Counted from the stretch's first letter, positions 50,688-61,569 are shown. The stretch: 64,000 bases of DNA from Prevotella sp. UBA2444 (GCA_002342665.1 DDQK01000007.1:1-64000); one strand, 5' to 3'. Program-made: numbers and translations. Notes: generated from the sequence alone by a model not told the origin.

Positions 50688-51560
50688 ATGAGACAACTTA
50701 AGATTCAGAAGAGTATTACGAACCGTTCGAGCGAGGCGCTTGACAAGTATCTTGTAGAAATCGGTCGTGCACCACTTATTTCCATTGATGAAGAAATCGA
50801 ACTAGCCCAGAAGATTCGCAAGGGTGGTCCCGAAGGCGAGCGCGCCAAGGACAAGCTGGTGACGGCAAATCTGAGATTCGTGGTTTCGGTAGCCAAGCAA
50901 TATCAGCATCAGGGTCTGACCCTCACCGACCTGATTGACGAAGGAAATATCGGTCTGATTAAAGCCGCTCAGAAATTTGATGAGACACGCGGCTTCAAGT
51001 TCATCTCATACGCTGTATGGTGGATTCGCCAGAGCATTCTGCAGGCCATCGCCGAGCAGAGCCGTATCGTTCGCCTGCCTCTCAATCAGGTGGGTTCACT
51101 GAACAAAATCAATCACGAAATTAACAAATTTGAGCAGGAGCATCAGCGCCACCCGAGCGTGTCGGAACTGAGCGAGGCTACCAACATCGACGAGGATAAG
51201 ATTGGCCAGAGCATGCAGGCCGACAGTCATCATGTGAGCATCGACGCCCCATTCCAAGATGGCGAGGACAACTGCATGCTCGACGTAATGGCCAGTGGCG
51301 ATGATTCCCGCACAGACCGTCAGGTAGACCACGAGTCGATGGCTCAGGAGCTGAACACCGTACTCAACAAGGTACTTAAGGAGCGCGAGATTACTATTAT
51401 CCGCGAGTGCTTCGGTATCGGTTGTCATGAGAAAGGTCTGGAAGAGATTGGCGACCAGCTCGGACTGACCCGTGAGCGTGTGCGACAGATACGTGAAAAG
51501 AGCATTGCCAAGTTGCGCGACAGCGGTAATGCTAAAATTCTGATGAAATATTTGGGATAA
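50688..51560 (+). CDS. rpoD: Primary RNA polymerase sigma factor (RpoD type)
   Basis: The 290-residue protein lacks the long region 1.1 of proteobacterial sigma-70, as in other Bacteroidetes. Region 2 (NLRFVVSVAKQYQHQG, DLIDEGNIGLIKAA, RGFKFISYAVWWIRQSI), region 3 and region 4 (GLEEIGDQLGLTRERVRQI) are complete. It should read the TTTG/TAnnTTTG promoters found across this window. Single gene with promoter. Confidence 0.95.
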   Translation: MRQLKIQKSITNRSSEALDKYLVEIGRAPLISIDEEIELAQKIRKGGPEGERAKDKLVTANLRFVVSVAKQYQHQGLTLTDLIDEGNIGLIKAAQKFDETRGFKFISYAVWWIRQSILQAIAEQSRIVRLPLNQVGSLNKINHEINKFEQEHQRHPSVSELSEATNIDEDKIGQSMQADSHHVSIDAPFQDGEDNCMLDVMASGDDSRTDRQVDHESMAQELNTVLNKVLKEREITIIRECFGIGCHEKGLEEIGDQLGLTRERVRQIREKSIAKLRDSGNAKILMKYLG

Positions 51561-51563
51561 AGT

Positions 51564-51594
51564 TTTGTCGCTCCAATTTTTATTTGTAATTTTG
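51564..51594 (+). promoter_or_regulatory. Promoter of the DUF5686-like gene
   Basis: TTTG (51564-51567), 19 bases, TAATTTTG (51587-51594). The GTG start lies five bases after the box. Confidence 0.6.
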
Positions 51595-51599
51595 GGGCG

Positions 51600-53624
51600 G
51601 TGAAATGCAAAACACTCATAAACCTCATTGTGCTGGGCATACTCACGGGAAGTATGCCCAGCATTGTTATGGCCAAGGTGAAGAAAGACTCCTTGATCTT
51701 GAAACGTATCTATGAGTTCAATGAAGCGCACCCCAACAATCCCGACAGCGTGAGAGATAATGTCTATATGAGAGTCCACTTCAATGTGGAACGCCGCAAC
51801 CCCACCCTCTGGCTGATTCCCACTATGTATGTGATGGCGAAGGATGCCAGGCAATACATAAGAGAGTCATATAGCGATGTGACCTTTATGAACGAACACC
51901 AGTTCCAGGTGAATCGTCAGCTACTCTCGGGCACTATCCAACACAACCGCAATGCAATGCCTACACTACTTGACCTGACGATGCTCAACGTGTATGACGC
52001 AGCACTCAGCAACGGCCACATCCTCTCACCCTTCAACAAGCACAACCGAAGGTACTACAAGTATAAGCAGAGTCAGCAGACGGACAGCACCACGCGACTC
52101 GACTTCAAGCCAAAACTCTACAATACGCAGCTGCTCAACGGCTACGCCATTGTGAACACGTCCAATGGTCACATCATAAGGACCGTCCTGAACGGCGAAT
52201 ACGATATGATATCCTTTCGCACGGAACTGAAACAGAGTCCCGAGGAATGGCCATTGCCCTCTCCCAGCCAATGCACCACTGCAGCCACCTTCAAGTTCAT
52301 GGGCAACAGGATATCCACACTCGTAACAGCCAACTTCAACTGTCCACCATTGCCTGACAGCATCCAGCACATCTCAAGCCGAGAGCTGATGGACTCCCTA
52401 CGCCCTGTCCCATTGCCGCAGGCAGACAAACAGATATACGACATTTACGATGCTGAGCACCAAGCCGACACCGTAGCCGTTGATACCGTAGAGCAAAAGC
52501 CCAACATACTGAAGAAGATATTCTGGGACACCATCGGTGCTACGCTGGTGACGCCCATCGAGTCGGAATCAGAACAGCTCTACTTCTCCATCTCGCCGCT
52601 CATCAACCCACTATACGTGAGCTACAGCGACAGCCATGGACTCTCATACAAATTGCAGTTCGGTTTCCAATACATTTTCTCCCCCCACCGTTACATCACC
52701 CTTGATCCCAAACTAGGTTATAACTTCAAGATCAAGCAATTCTATTTCAGCTGTCCACTGCGTATCGTCTACAATCCCAAGCGCAACGGCTATGCGGAAA
52801 TTATATTCGCCAATGGAAACCGCATAGGCAATGCCACTATCCAGAATGCTATTCGTGAACTGAACAGGGACACCATCAAGTTTGTGGACGACGGACTAAC
52901 GAAGTTCAACGACACCTATCTGCGCGTATTCAACAACATCATGACACTGGAGAGAGTCGATGTAGAGGCAGGTTTCGTGATGCACGACCGCGAGGCCGTC
53001 GACAAGGATGTGATGCGCAAATTCAATCTGCCAACCTACTACCGCACTTTCGCCCCGATGATTGGCATCAATTTCCAACCATGGAAAAGCGGTCCCCTCT
53101 TCTGTATCGACTGGGAACGTAGTTTCACCGGTTTCATGAAGTCGAACATCGCTTATGAGAGATGGGAGTTCGACGCGCAATGGAAGCATCATATACCAGG
53201 TCTAAGGCTTCTGAACATGAGGGCTGGTGCCGGATTCTACTCTCACAAATACGAAAATTACTTCCTCGACTACGAGAATTTCCGCAAGACCAACCTTCCC
53301 AGCGGATGGGATGACAACTGGAGCGGCGACTTCCAGCTGCTTGACGACGATGCCTTCAATGAGTCGGACTACTACGTGCGTGCCAACGTATCCTATGAAT
53401 CCCCCCTACTGATTGCCACCTGGACACCCTACCTAGGCAAGTATATAGAGAAGGAGCGCTTCTATGTCAATGCCGTACTCATGCAAGACTCCAGACCCTA
53501 CTATGAACTGGGCTACGGTTTCACAAACCGCTATCTTTCCGTGGGAGCCTTCGCAGGCTTCAGCGGCACACACTTCCAGCGAATAGGCTTCAAATTTGAT
53601 TTCGAACTTTTCAGACGATGGTAA
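51600..53624 (+). CDS. DUF5686-like outer-membrane protein
   Basis: This 674-residue protein begins at GTG 51600 with a signal peptide (LINLIVLGILTGSMPSIVMA). The second half is rich in paired strands ending in phenylalanine/tryptophan (GFKFDFELFRRW), which matches an outer-membrane barrel. The family name DUF5686 is my best match. The carboxypeptidase-regulatory-like domain usually at its start is absent, so it is a short variant. Its role is unknown. The gene overlaps the helicase gene by seven bases. Confidence 0.7.
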   Translation: MKCKTLINLIVLGILTGSMPSIVMAKVKKDSLILKRIYEFNEAHPNNPDSVRDNVYMRVHFNVERRNPTLWLIPTMYVMAKDARQYIRESYSDVTFMNEHQFQVNRQLLSGTIQHNRNAMPTLLDLTMLNVYDAALSNGHILSPFNKHNRRYYKYKQSQQTDSTTRLDFKPKLYNTQLLNGYAIVNTSNGHIIRTVLNGEYDMISFRTELKQSPEEWPLPSPSQCTTAATFKFMGNRISTLVTANFNCPPLPDSIQHISSRELMDSLRPVPLPQADKQIYDIYDAEHQADTVAVDTVEQKPNILKKIFWDTIGATLVTPIESESEQLYFSISPLINPLYVSYSDSHGLSYKLQFGFQYIFSPHRYITLDPKLGYNFKIKQFYFSCPLRIVYNPKRNGYAEIIFANGNRIGNATIQNAIRELNRDTIKFVDDGLTKFNDTYLRVFNNIMTLERVDVEAGFVMHDREAVDKDVMRKFNLPTYYRTFAPMIGINFQPWKSGPLFCIDWERSFTGFMKSNIAYERWEFDAQWKHHIPGLRLLNMRAGAGFYSHKYENYFLDYENFRKTNLPSGWDDNWSGDFQLLDDDAFNESDYYVRANVSYESPLLIATWTPYLGKYIEKERFYVNAVLMQDSRPYYELGYGFTNRYLSVGAFAGFSGTHFQRIGFKFDFELFRRW

Positions 53625-56600
53625 AACCCCTGACAATATACAAGGCCAGCGCAGGAAGCGGTAAGACATTCACGCTGGCCACCGAATACATCAAGCTCGT
53701 GGTGATGAATCCTCAGAGTTATAGAAACATCCTCGCTGTCACCTTCACCAACAAGGCCACCGAGGAGATGAAGATGCGTATCCTCAGCCAACTATACGGT
53801 ATCTGGAAGAAGCTACCAGATTCGCACAACTACATGGAGGTCATCTGCCAGAAGACGGGACAATCGGAGAACTTTGTCAGTGAACGGGCAGGCATCGCAC
53901 TGACAAACCTGCTCCACAACTACAACTACTTCAGGGTGGAGACCATCGACACCTTCTTCCAAAGAGTGCTGCGCAACCTGGCTCGAGAACTGGACCTGAC
54001 AGCCAATCTGCGCATAGGGCTGAATGACACTCAGGTGGAGGAACTGGCTGTTGACCAACTCATCGAGGAACTCGACAGCAGCAATATTATCCTTCAATGG
54101 CTGCTTCAGTACATTATGCAGAACATCTCCGACGACAAGGCGTGGAACGTCATCGGACAGATTAAAGGTTTTGGCCATACCATCTTCAAGGATGAGTATA
54201 AGAACGTGAACAAGACCCTCGACCAAAAGATGTCGGATGCAAGCTTCTTCGACAACTACACAACACGTCTGAAGGAAATACGACAGACAGCCGAGCAACG
54301 GATGAAGGAGATTGCAGAGTCCTTCTTCGATGCCCTCGACGGCGAAGGCCTGACTGTCGACGATTTCGCCTATGGCCGCAGCGGCTTGTGCAGTTTCTTC
54401 CTCAAAATGCAGGAAGGCATCTTCGACGAGAGCATTGTCGGCAAACGCGTCACAGACTCTATCGGTATACCCGAGAAGTGGTGCAAGAAGACACATCCGC
54501 GCCGCGAACTGATCTATAGCCTGGCAGACACGACACTTGGCGACATCCTCAGATATGCCATTGAAGAGCGCCCTCGGCAATGGAAGCTCTTCAAGTCGGC
54601 TGATCTCACCCTACGACATCTGAGCCAACTCCGACTGCTGGGTAGCATTGAAAAAAAGGTGCGCCAACTGAACGAAGAAGCCAACCGTTTCCTACTCAGC
54701 GATACTCAACAACTGCTTCATGCCCTCATCGACGGGAGCGATTCGCCATTTATCTTCGAGAAGATAGGTACGCAGCTTGAGCACGTAATGATCGACGAAT
54801 TTCAAGACACCTCCACCGTGCAGTGGCAGAACTTCAAGGTATTGCTCTCCGAGGCGATGAGCCACGAGGATGCCGAGAATCTCATCGTAGGCGATGTCAA
54901 GCAGAGCATCTACCGCTGGCGCTCTGGCGACTGGAGGCTACTGAACGACATCCAGAGTCAATTCCCTTACCCAGAACATCAACTGGACATCCGGACCCTC
55001 GACACCAACTACCGCTCTGAGCGTAATATCATCCATTTCAATAATGCTTTCTTCAGTAAAGCCGCACAACTAGAGTATGACGCCCTGAAAGATTACCCTG
55101 AAGCAGAACAACTGCAACGAGCCTATAACGATGTGGAACAGACCATACCCAACAATCGGGGAGCAAATGGCTATGTCAGCATCACTCTCCTGCCTGCCGA
55201 CAACTATCAGGAACAGGTTCTCCAGGGGATAGTCGATAGCGTCAGTAGTCTGATGGGTAAAGGGATTTCCCCCAACGAAATGGCCATTCTCGTGCGCTCC
55301 AACCGCTTCATCCCTCTGATTGCAGAGTACTTTATCCAACATCTTCCAGAAGTAAGAATTGTCTCCGATGAAGCATTCCGACTCGACGCTTCACTCGCCG
55401 TCTGCCTCATCGTACAGGCACTGCATCTGCTCACCCACCCCGACGACTGTCTGGCTAAGGCCAACATCGTCAAGATATACCAACGGCAGATAATAGCGAC
55501 AAAAACCTCCGACGAAGAAATGCTCCTTTCAAACATCGATCTCGACGGACTATTGCCAGAGGATTTCACCAAGCACTTCAACGAATTACTCACCTTGCCA
55601 CTCTACGAACTCGTAGAAAGGCTCTACGACATCTTCCAACTGGGCAGACTCGACGGACAAAGCGCCTACGTCTGTGCTTTCTACGACCAGCTGCAGACGT
55701 ACATCTGCGACAATGCCACCGACATCGATGCTTTCCTTGTTGAATGGGAGGAGACGCTTTGCAGCAAGACCATCCAAAGCGATGAGATCAACGGCATACG
55801 CCTCATCTCCATCCACAAGTCGAAGGGCCTGGAGTTCGACCACGTCATCATCCCCTTCTGCGACTGGCAACTGGAGAAATATGGCAATCTGCTGTGGTGT
55901 ATTCCCAGCGAGCCTCCTTTCAACGAGCTCCCCATAGCCCCAATCGACTATAGTCAGAAACAACTGATAGGCACTATCTACGAATCTGACTATCAGCACG
56001 AACATCTGCAGAATGTAGTAGACAATCTCAATCTACTCTACGTAGCCTTCACCCGTGCCTGTCGGAGCCTCTTCGTCATTGGCAGGCGGAATGCCAAGAA
56101 CAGTCGTTCGCTGCTGATTGAGCAGAGCCTGCCCCTCATAACTGATGACCTGACAGAATCCACGCTCACAGGCCTGGAGGAAGAACAGTCGCCAATCAGC
56201 TTCTCCTTCGGCCTCTTCCCTGGGAATTCCAGACAATCCCAAAATTCCATATCTACCTCTAACCCTTTCCTGAAAGAAAGCATCTCTACCAGCATCAATA
56301 TTGAGGTCTTCCCTGCCAAGGTATCGTTCCGTCAGAGCAACCGCAGCAGAGACTTCGTTGCTACTGACAGCGACGACGAGAGGCAGCGCCGTAACTATAT
56401 TCAGACAGGCTGCATTCTCCATCAGATATTCTCGACCATACGCAATTCTGACGATATTGACGGCGCCCTGCAACGACTCCAGATGGAAGGTGTGCTCTAC
56501 GACGACAACATCACCCCCGAAAAGCTCTCGGCCATGCTGCGTAAACGTCTCGAAAATCCCAAGGTCGCCGAGTGGTTCACCAAACGTTGGACACTCTTCA

Positions 56601-56836
56601 ACGAGTGCACCATCCTAACCGTCGAGGATGGACAGGTCAGGGAGCATCGACCAGACCGCGTGATGACGGATGGCAACGAGTGGATAGTAGTCGACTTCAA
56701 GTTCGGTTCTCCCAAGCCCGAATATCAGAATCAGGTGCGCAGGTATATGCAACTGCTGGCCTCAATGGGACATCAGAATATATCCGGCTATCTATGGTAT
56801 GTGTACAGCAATAGTATCGAAACCGTCAACATGTAA
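53618..56836 (+). CDS. UvrD-type helicase with C-terminal nuclease (AddA-like)
   Basis: The 1072-residue protein has Walker A KASAGSGKTFT (K16) and Walker B VMIDEFQDTS. Further helicase motifs follow (GDVKQSIYRWR, LDTNYRSERNIIHF, ISIHKSKGLEF, LLYVAFTRA). The C-terminal RecB-like nuclease has D1013 and the DFKFG motif (D1026, K1028). With the next gene it should form an AddAB-like complex that prepares double-strand breaks for recombination. It overlaps its upstream neighbour by seven bases. Confidence 0.93.
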   Translation: MVKPLTIYKASAGSGKTFTLATEYIKLVVMNPQSYRNILAVTFTNKATEEMKMRILSQLYGIWKKLPDSHNYMEVICQKTGQSENFVSERAGIALTNLLHNYNYFRVETIDTFFQRVLRNLARELDLTANLRIGLNDTQVEELAVDQLIEELDSSNIILQWLLQYIMQNISDDKAWNVIGQIKGFGHTIFKDEYKNVNKTLDQKMSDASFFDNYTTRLKEIRQTAEQRMKEIAESFFDALDGEGLTVDDFAYGRSGLCSFFLKMQEGIFDESIVGKRVTDSIGIPEKWCKKTHPRRELIYSLADTTLGDILRYAIEERPRQWKLFKSADLTLRHLSQLRLLGSIEKKVRQLNEEANRFLLSDTQQLLHALIDGSDSPFIFEKIGTQLEHVMIDEFQDTSTVQWQNFKVLLSEAMSHEDAENLIVGDVKQSIYRWRSGDWRLLNDIQSQFPYPEHQLDIRTLDTNYRSERNIIHFNNAFFSKAAQLEYDALKDYPEAEQLQRAYNDVEQTIPNNRGANGYVSITLLPADNYQEQVLQGIVDSVSSLMGKGISPNEMAILVRSNRFIPLIAEYFIQHLPEVRIVSDEAFRLDASLAVCLIVQALHLLTHPDDCLAKANIVKIYQRQIIATKTSDEEMLLSNIDLDGLLPEDFTKHFNELLTLPLYELVERLYDIFQLGRLDGQSAYVCAFYDQLQTYICDNATDIDAFLVEWEETLCSKTIQSDEINGIRLISIHKSKGLEFDHVIIPFCDWQLEKYGNLLWCIPSEPPFNELPIAPIDYSQKQLIGTIYESDYQHEHLQNVVDNLNLLYVAFTRACRSLFVIGRRNAKNSRSLLIEQSLPLITDDLTESTLTGLEEEQSPISFSFGLFPGNSRQSQNSISTSNPFLKESISTSINIEVFPAKVSFRQSNRSRDFVATDSDDERQRRNYIQTGCILHQIFSTIRNSDDIDGALQRLQMEGVLYDDNITPEKLSAMLRKRLENPKVAEWFTKRWTLFNECTILTVEDGQVREHRPDRVMTDGNEWIVVDFKFGSPKPEYQNQVRRYMQLLASMGHQNISGYLWYVYSNSIETVNM

Positions 56837-56847
56837 AACCATCTCAA

Positions 56848-59721
56848 ATGAAAAGTTTCCTGGAATATATAGCCGACGACATGCTCGCCAAGTACGGAAG
56901 CAACCTCTCCCGACTAGCCGTCGTCTTTCCCAACAAACGCGCCTCACTCTTCCTCAACGAATATCTTGCGCGCAAGACAGAACAGCCTCTTTGGAGCCCC
57001 CACTATATTACCATCAGTGAACTCTTCCGCAACTATAGCCAGCGACTCGTGGCCGACCCAATCAAACTGGTTAGCGACCTCCATAAGGCTTTCACCGAAT
57101 GTACGGGAATCGACGAGTCGCTCGACCATTTCTATGGGTGGGGACAGTTGCTGCTATCCGACTTCGACGACGTAGACAAGAACATGGCTCCCGCAGACCG
57201 AGTGTTTGCCAATCTTCGCGACATCCATGAGCTCGACGATATATCATATCTATCTCAAGAACAAAAAGATATACTTAGACACTTCTTCAGCAACTTTAAT
57301 GAAGAACATAATACAGAACTTAAGCGGCGATTCTTACAGCTGTGGAGTCATATAGGCGATATCTATCATGCCTTCAACCAACGACTCGCCGACCAAGGGC
57401 TGGCCTACGAGGGAGCCCTCTACCGCGAGGTGGCAGAACTGCAAGACATCGAATTTGAATATGAAACTTATATATTCGTCGGCTTCAACCTCCTGCAGAA
57501 GGTAGAACAGGACCTCTTCCTCCGCATGAAGCACGAGGGCAAGGCCCGATTCTACTGGGATTTCGACGACTACTATCTCGGCAAGAACGAGGCAGGCCAC
57601 TACATCGCCCAGTATCTCAGCGACTTCCCCAACGAGCTCGACAATACTGACAGGGCCATCTATCACAACTTCGCCAAACAGAAGGACATCACCTTCATCG
57701 CGGCACCCACTGAGAACATCCAGGCCCGATACATCAGCACATGGCTCCAAAAGGACGAACGCCTACAGTCTGGACGCCAAACTGCCATCGTACTCTGCAA
57801 TGAGGACCTGCTACAGACGGCCATACACAGTCTGCCGGAGGAAGTGGAGAAGATGAACATCACCACAGGATACCCTCTCGCACAGACACCGATTGCAGCG
57901 ATGGTCAATCTGCTCATTAGCCAGGAAGCCAGCGGCTATGATACCCAACGGCAGTGCTACCGCCTGCGCTACATCAACCACGTGCTGCGCCATCCTTACG
58001 CACAGTATATCTCAGAGAAATTCCGAGAGGTATACGACCAACTCAACACGCAGAAGGACTACTACCCCAAGGTGGAGCATCTGGCCATCGACGATGGACT
58101 GGCATTGCTATTCCCTGCTCTTGGTAATGAGTCGGCAGACTTCAACCTCCGACTCCTGCGATGGCTTCTGTCGCTCGTACGGCATATTGCCACAACCGTC
58201 GACAGCACCAATCCCGTCGACTCTCCACTCACAGCCGAGAGTATCTTCCAGATGTACACGGTGCTGAACCGGCTGGCCGACCTCACCGCTGCTGGAGACC
58301 TCTGCGTGGATGTCATCACCCTGCAGAGACTAGTCACACAGATCGTCAATACCACCAGTATCCCCTTCCACGGAGAACCGGTAGAGGGCATACAGATGAT
58401 GGGCGTCCTCGAGACCCGCAATCTCGATTTCAACCATCTGCTACTACTCTCCTGCAATGAGGGCTACCTGCCAAAGAGCGTCAGCGACACCTCGTTTATC
58501 CCCTATAGCATCCGCAAAGCCTACGGACTGACTACCATCGACCACAAGGTGGCCATCTATGCCTACTACTTCCACCGTCTACTGCAGCGAGCTGATGACA
58601 TCACAATCGTCTACAACAACTCCACCGACGACGGTCAGACAGGCGAGATGTCGCGCTTTATGCTCCAGATGATGGTCGAGAAAGGTCAGCCCATCCGCCA
58701 GCTCACCTTGCAGGCAGGACAGAAGCCAACGATCCACAATCCGCAGCCCATCATGAAGACGCCACAGGTGTGCAGAGTGCTCCAACAGCGATTTGCCAAG
58801 GAAGCAGGAGGCATCAGCCCTACGGCCATCAACCGTTATTTACGCTGCCAACTGCAGTTCTTCTACCACTATGTCAGTGGCATCAGCGAGTCAGACGACA
58901 ATGAGGAGGATATCTTCGACAACCGCGTCTTCGGCAACATTTTCCATCTGGCAGCCCAACTCATCTACCAGCGTCTTATGCAGCACAGCCAGCGCATCCT
59001 TGCGACAGATATCGACGAACTGCTCAAGACACAGGTAGACATCGAGCGAGCCGTCGATGAAGCCTTCAAGCAGGAACTCTTCCAAATCAAGGATCCAGCT
59101 CGTCCCCTGCCAGCCTTCGATGGCCTGCAGCTCATTAATCGCGAGGTCATCATCAAGTACCTGCGCCAGCTGCTCGAGATAGACCGTCGACTGGCTCCTT
59201 TCACTATCCTGGGCCTCGAAAGGCGCGTCACGATGGGCATCACCGTAAACAGCAAAGCGTCTGCCGTCAACTCAACAATCGGAGGATTCATCGACCGTCT
59301 TGACAGCATCACGACGCCAGATGGACACCAGCGCATCCGTGTCATCGACTACAAAACGGGAAGCAAGCGACTGAAAGCCATCCCCGATGTCGATGCCATC
59401 TTCGCCCAGGAGAGTCTCAAGGATCATAGCGACTACTACCTGCAGACCTTCCTCTACAGCCACATCGTACGCCTTTCGTCAGGAGATACGCCCGTCAGTC
59501 CTGCGCTATTGTTCATCCAGCACGCAGGCACCGATGACTATGACCCCACCCTCTGTCTGGGCAAGGAACCTGTCACTGATATTGCATCAGTCTCAGAAAG
59601 ATTCATGGAACTTCTCAACGGTGTGATTACCGAGATATTCGACCCTGAAGTCAGTTTCGTACCCACTGACGACCGTCAGCGCTGCACGAATTGTCCCTAC
59701 GCGACTTTATGCGGCATCTAA
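56848..59721 (+). CDS. PD-(D/E)XK nuclease (AddB-like)
   Basis: This 957-residue protein starts 11 bases after the AddA-like gene. The N-terminal region (VVFPNKRASLFLNEYL) shows AddB character, without a Walker A motif. Near the C-terminus are the nuclease motif DYKTG (D834, K836) and cysteines for a 4Fe-4S cluster: one in RYLRCQLQFFYHY and three in RCTNCPYATLCGI (C-x2-C-x5-C), as in AddB. It is the partner of the helicase. All expected nuclease residues are present. Confidence 0.9.
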   Translation: MKSFLEYIADDMLAKYGSNLSRLAVVFPNKRASLFLNEYLARKTEQPLWSPHYITISELFRNYSQRLVADPIKLVSDLHKAFTECTGIDESLDHFYGWGQLLLSDFDDVDKNMAPADRVFANLRDIHELDDISYLSQEQKDILRHFFSNFNEEHNTELKRRFLQLWSHIGDIYHAFNQRLADQGLAYEGALYREVAELQDIEFEYETYIFVGFNLLQKVEQDLFLRMKHEGKARFYWDFDDYYLGKNEAGHYIAQYLSDFPNELDNTDRAIYHNFAKQKDITFIAAPTENIQARYISTWLQKDERLQSGRQTAIVLCNEDLLQTAIHSLPEEVEKMNITTGYPLAQTPIAAMVNLLISQEASGYDTQRQCYRLRYINHVLRHPYAQYISEKFREVYDQLNTQKDYYPKVEHLAIDDGLALLFPALGNESADFNLRLLRWLLSLVRHIATTVDSTNPVDSPLTAESIFQMYTVLNRLADLTAAGDLCVDVITLQRLVTQIVNTTSIPFHGEPVEGIQMMGVLETRNLDFNHLLLLSCNEGYLPKSVSDTSFIPYSIRKAYGLTTIDHKVAIYAYYFHRLLQRADDITIVYNNSTDDGQTGEMSRFMLQMMVEKGQPIRQLTLQAGQKPTIHNPQPIMKTPQVCRVLQQRFAKEAGGISPTAINRYLRCQLQFFYHYVSGISESDDNEEDIFDNRVFGNIFHLAAQLIYQRLMQHSQRILATDIDELLKTQVDIERAVDEAFKQELFQIKDPARPLPAFDGLQLINREVIIKYLRQLLEIDRRLAPFTILGLERRVTMGITVNSKASAVNSTIGGFIDRLDSITTPDGHQRIRVIDYKTGSKRLKAIPDVDAIFAQESLKDHSDYYLQTFLYSHIVRLSSGDTPVSPALLFIQHAGTDDYDPTLCLGKEPVTDIASVSERFMELLNGVITEIFDPEVSFVPTDDRQRCTNCPYATLCGI

Positions 59722-59723
59722 GT

Positions 59724-60902
59724 TCAACGATTCTTATGCTTCAGAAACCAGTCGTGGGTCAGGAAATTGTACATGAGTAGGGCCGCAACCGTCAGTGCCA
59801 GTGACACCTGCATCACCTGAGTCGTATCGCCTTCCAGCAGACCATATCCCAGTCCGACGCCAATAGCGATGCCGCTCTCCCATCCCAGCATAAAGGTACT
59901 CTGCGACGTGCCTCGCTGGCAGTGACGACTCAGTTTGATGAAGAATAGTAGAAAGCGTGAGCCTATAATTCCCAGCCCCAAGCCCACAAACAGTGGCGAG
60001 GCGAAATTGACGATCGACTGCTGGCGCGTGAGCATCATCAGCAGGGCTGCACCCATCAGCACCAGTCCCGTCACCACCTCGCTCTTTAGTTCTGCATCGC
60101 GGAACACGAAGCGCTGTGCCAGCAGCGCCAGCAGGAAGCCGGCCATCATCATCGCATAGAACTGTTCTGAGAGCCTTGTCGCCATGAGCATGCCTGCCAC
60201 GATCGTTATCAACAGCAGATTGACAAACAGGGGCCAGCTACGAGGCATCAGGAAACGGTCGAGCCCCACCAGAGGCACATCCTCACGAGGAGCCCTGAAA
60301 GGGAAATGCACCAACAGGATCAGTACCACCGAAACCAATGCACACCCCATGGCCGCCAGGACGACCGTTGAGAAGTCAGTATACTGCGCCACCAGGATGC
60401 CTGCCATCGGGCCCAGAGACAGGGCGAAACGCGAAAACCACGATGCCGAGTGGTTGGCCTCCGTTCGTTGAAACGACTCGCTGGTGTCGATGATGAGTGT
60501 GCTCGACAGTATCATCTGTGCCACGCCAAACGAAGCACCGAGCGACAGTCGCTGCAGCAAGATTAGCGGCAGTCCGGCAAACACGGCCCGTTGCGAGTCC
60601 AAATAGAGCAGGAAGCCCAGCGAAGCCGTCATCAGCAGTATAGCCCACACACAGGCTATATTGCGACGATAGCGCTCCACCAGATAGCTGGTGAAACCAC
60701 CCAGCAGAAACAAGCCTGCACCAAAGGCACCCATGGCCAGTCCCGTCTCTTGGAGTGTCAGGCCCTGATTGCAGAGCAGCCATTCTGGCAGCACAGGTAT
60801 CAGCACATACACGGCCATCGTCAGCAACAGATTGGCCAGCGCCATACGCCAGAAGTCATGGTGCCACAACCGGATATGTACTGGTGTACTCTGAGTATTC
60901 AT
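59724..60902 (-). CDS. MFS transporter
   Basis: The 392-residue protein has about 12 hydrophobic segments and a typical MFS loop (LVERYRRNIACVW) after helix 2-3. I cannot name the substrate; drug-efflux-type members are the nearest by layout. It overlaps the HAD phosphatase by four bases and its 3' end meets the AddB-like gene. There is a two-base gap to that gene, so the operons converge without a visible terminator. Confidence 0.87.
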   Translation of the reverse strand: MNTQSTPVHIRLWHHDFWRMALANLLLTMAVYVLIPVLPEWLLCNQGLTLQETGLAMGAFGAGLFLLGGFTSYLVERYRRNIACVWAILLMTASLGFLLYLDSQRAVFAGLPLILLQRLSLGASFGVAQMILSSTLIIDTSESFQRTEANHSASWFSRFALSLGPMAGILVAQYTDFSTVVLAAMGCALVSVVLILLVHFPFRAPREDVPLVGLDRFLMPRSWPLFVNLLLITIVAGMLMATRLSEQFYAMMMAGFLLALLAQRFVFRDAELKSEVVTGLVLMGAALLMMLTRQQSIVNFASPLFVGLGLGIIGSRFLLFFIKLSRHCQRGTSQSTFMLGWESGIAIGVGLGYGLLEGDTTQVMQVSLALTVAALLMYNFLTHDWFLKHKNR

Positions 60903-61549
60903 AACAGTGCGTTTATGGTTTCAAACGTCGTGTCTCGATAGTCGGCAATCTGTATGTCCGACCATTCTGCCACACGCTCTTGAGGATTAGTGGTGGTCAG
61001 CCCGACCACCTTCATGCCTGCCGCCCTACCCGAGCGGAGACCATTGATGCTATCCTCGAACACAACACACTCAACATTCTGAAATCCAAACCGTTGAGCA
61101 GCCTTCAAATAACAGTCAGGATCAGGCTTACTGCGCTCAAAATCCTCCGAAGTGAGAATAGCGTCGAACAGGGTTTTGAAACCAGGCTGACGGCGATACA
61201 CGCTCTCCATCTTGGGCAGGTTCGAGCTGGTCACCACTGCTGTCTTCACCCCGTGGGCATGCAGGTCGGCAATCAACTTTTCAAACCCTTCGATATATTC
61301 GAATCTCATCTGCGCCTCAAATGCGTTCAGCCGTTCGGTGACGACAGCCTGTTCCTGCTGCAGGTCGCCACTAAACCAGCGGTCGTAGATCTGCGTCAGC
61401 GTCGAGCCCTTGATTTCATGCTCCAGTCCAGGATGCTCCGGATGGTATTTGCGACACTGTTCTCCCCAGAATACAGAGTACTGCGACTCGGTGTCGAACA
61501 CCACGCCGTCGAGGTCAAAGAGAGCAGCTTTAAGTCTGTTTTTCTGCAT
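60899..61549 (-). CDS. HAD phosphatase (beta-phosphoglucomutase-like)
   Basis: The 216-residue protein has the HAD motif I FDLDGVVFDTE (D12, D14), motif II VVTSSNLPKM, the Lys and motif III VVFEDSINGLRSG. The cap domain at about 20-85 is of the beta-PGM/phosphatase class. The substrate is probably a small sugar phosphate. It starts the two-gene unit with the MFS transporter. Confidence 0.9.
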   Translation of the reverse strand: MQKNRLKAALFDLDGVVFDTESQYSVFWGEQCRKYHPEHPGLEHEIKGSTLTQIYDRWFSGDLQQEQAVVTERLNAFEAQMRFEYIEGFEKLIADLHAHGVKTAVVTSSNLPKMESVYRRQPGFKTLFDAILTSEDFERSKPDPDCYLKAAQRFGFQNVECVVFEDSINGLRSGRAAGMKVVGLTTTNPQERVAEWSDIQIADYRDTTFETINALL

Positions 61550-61569
61550 ATCATCTATGATTTTGGGTG

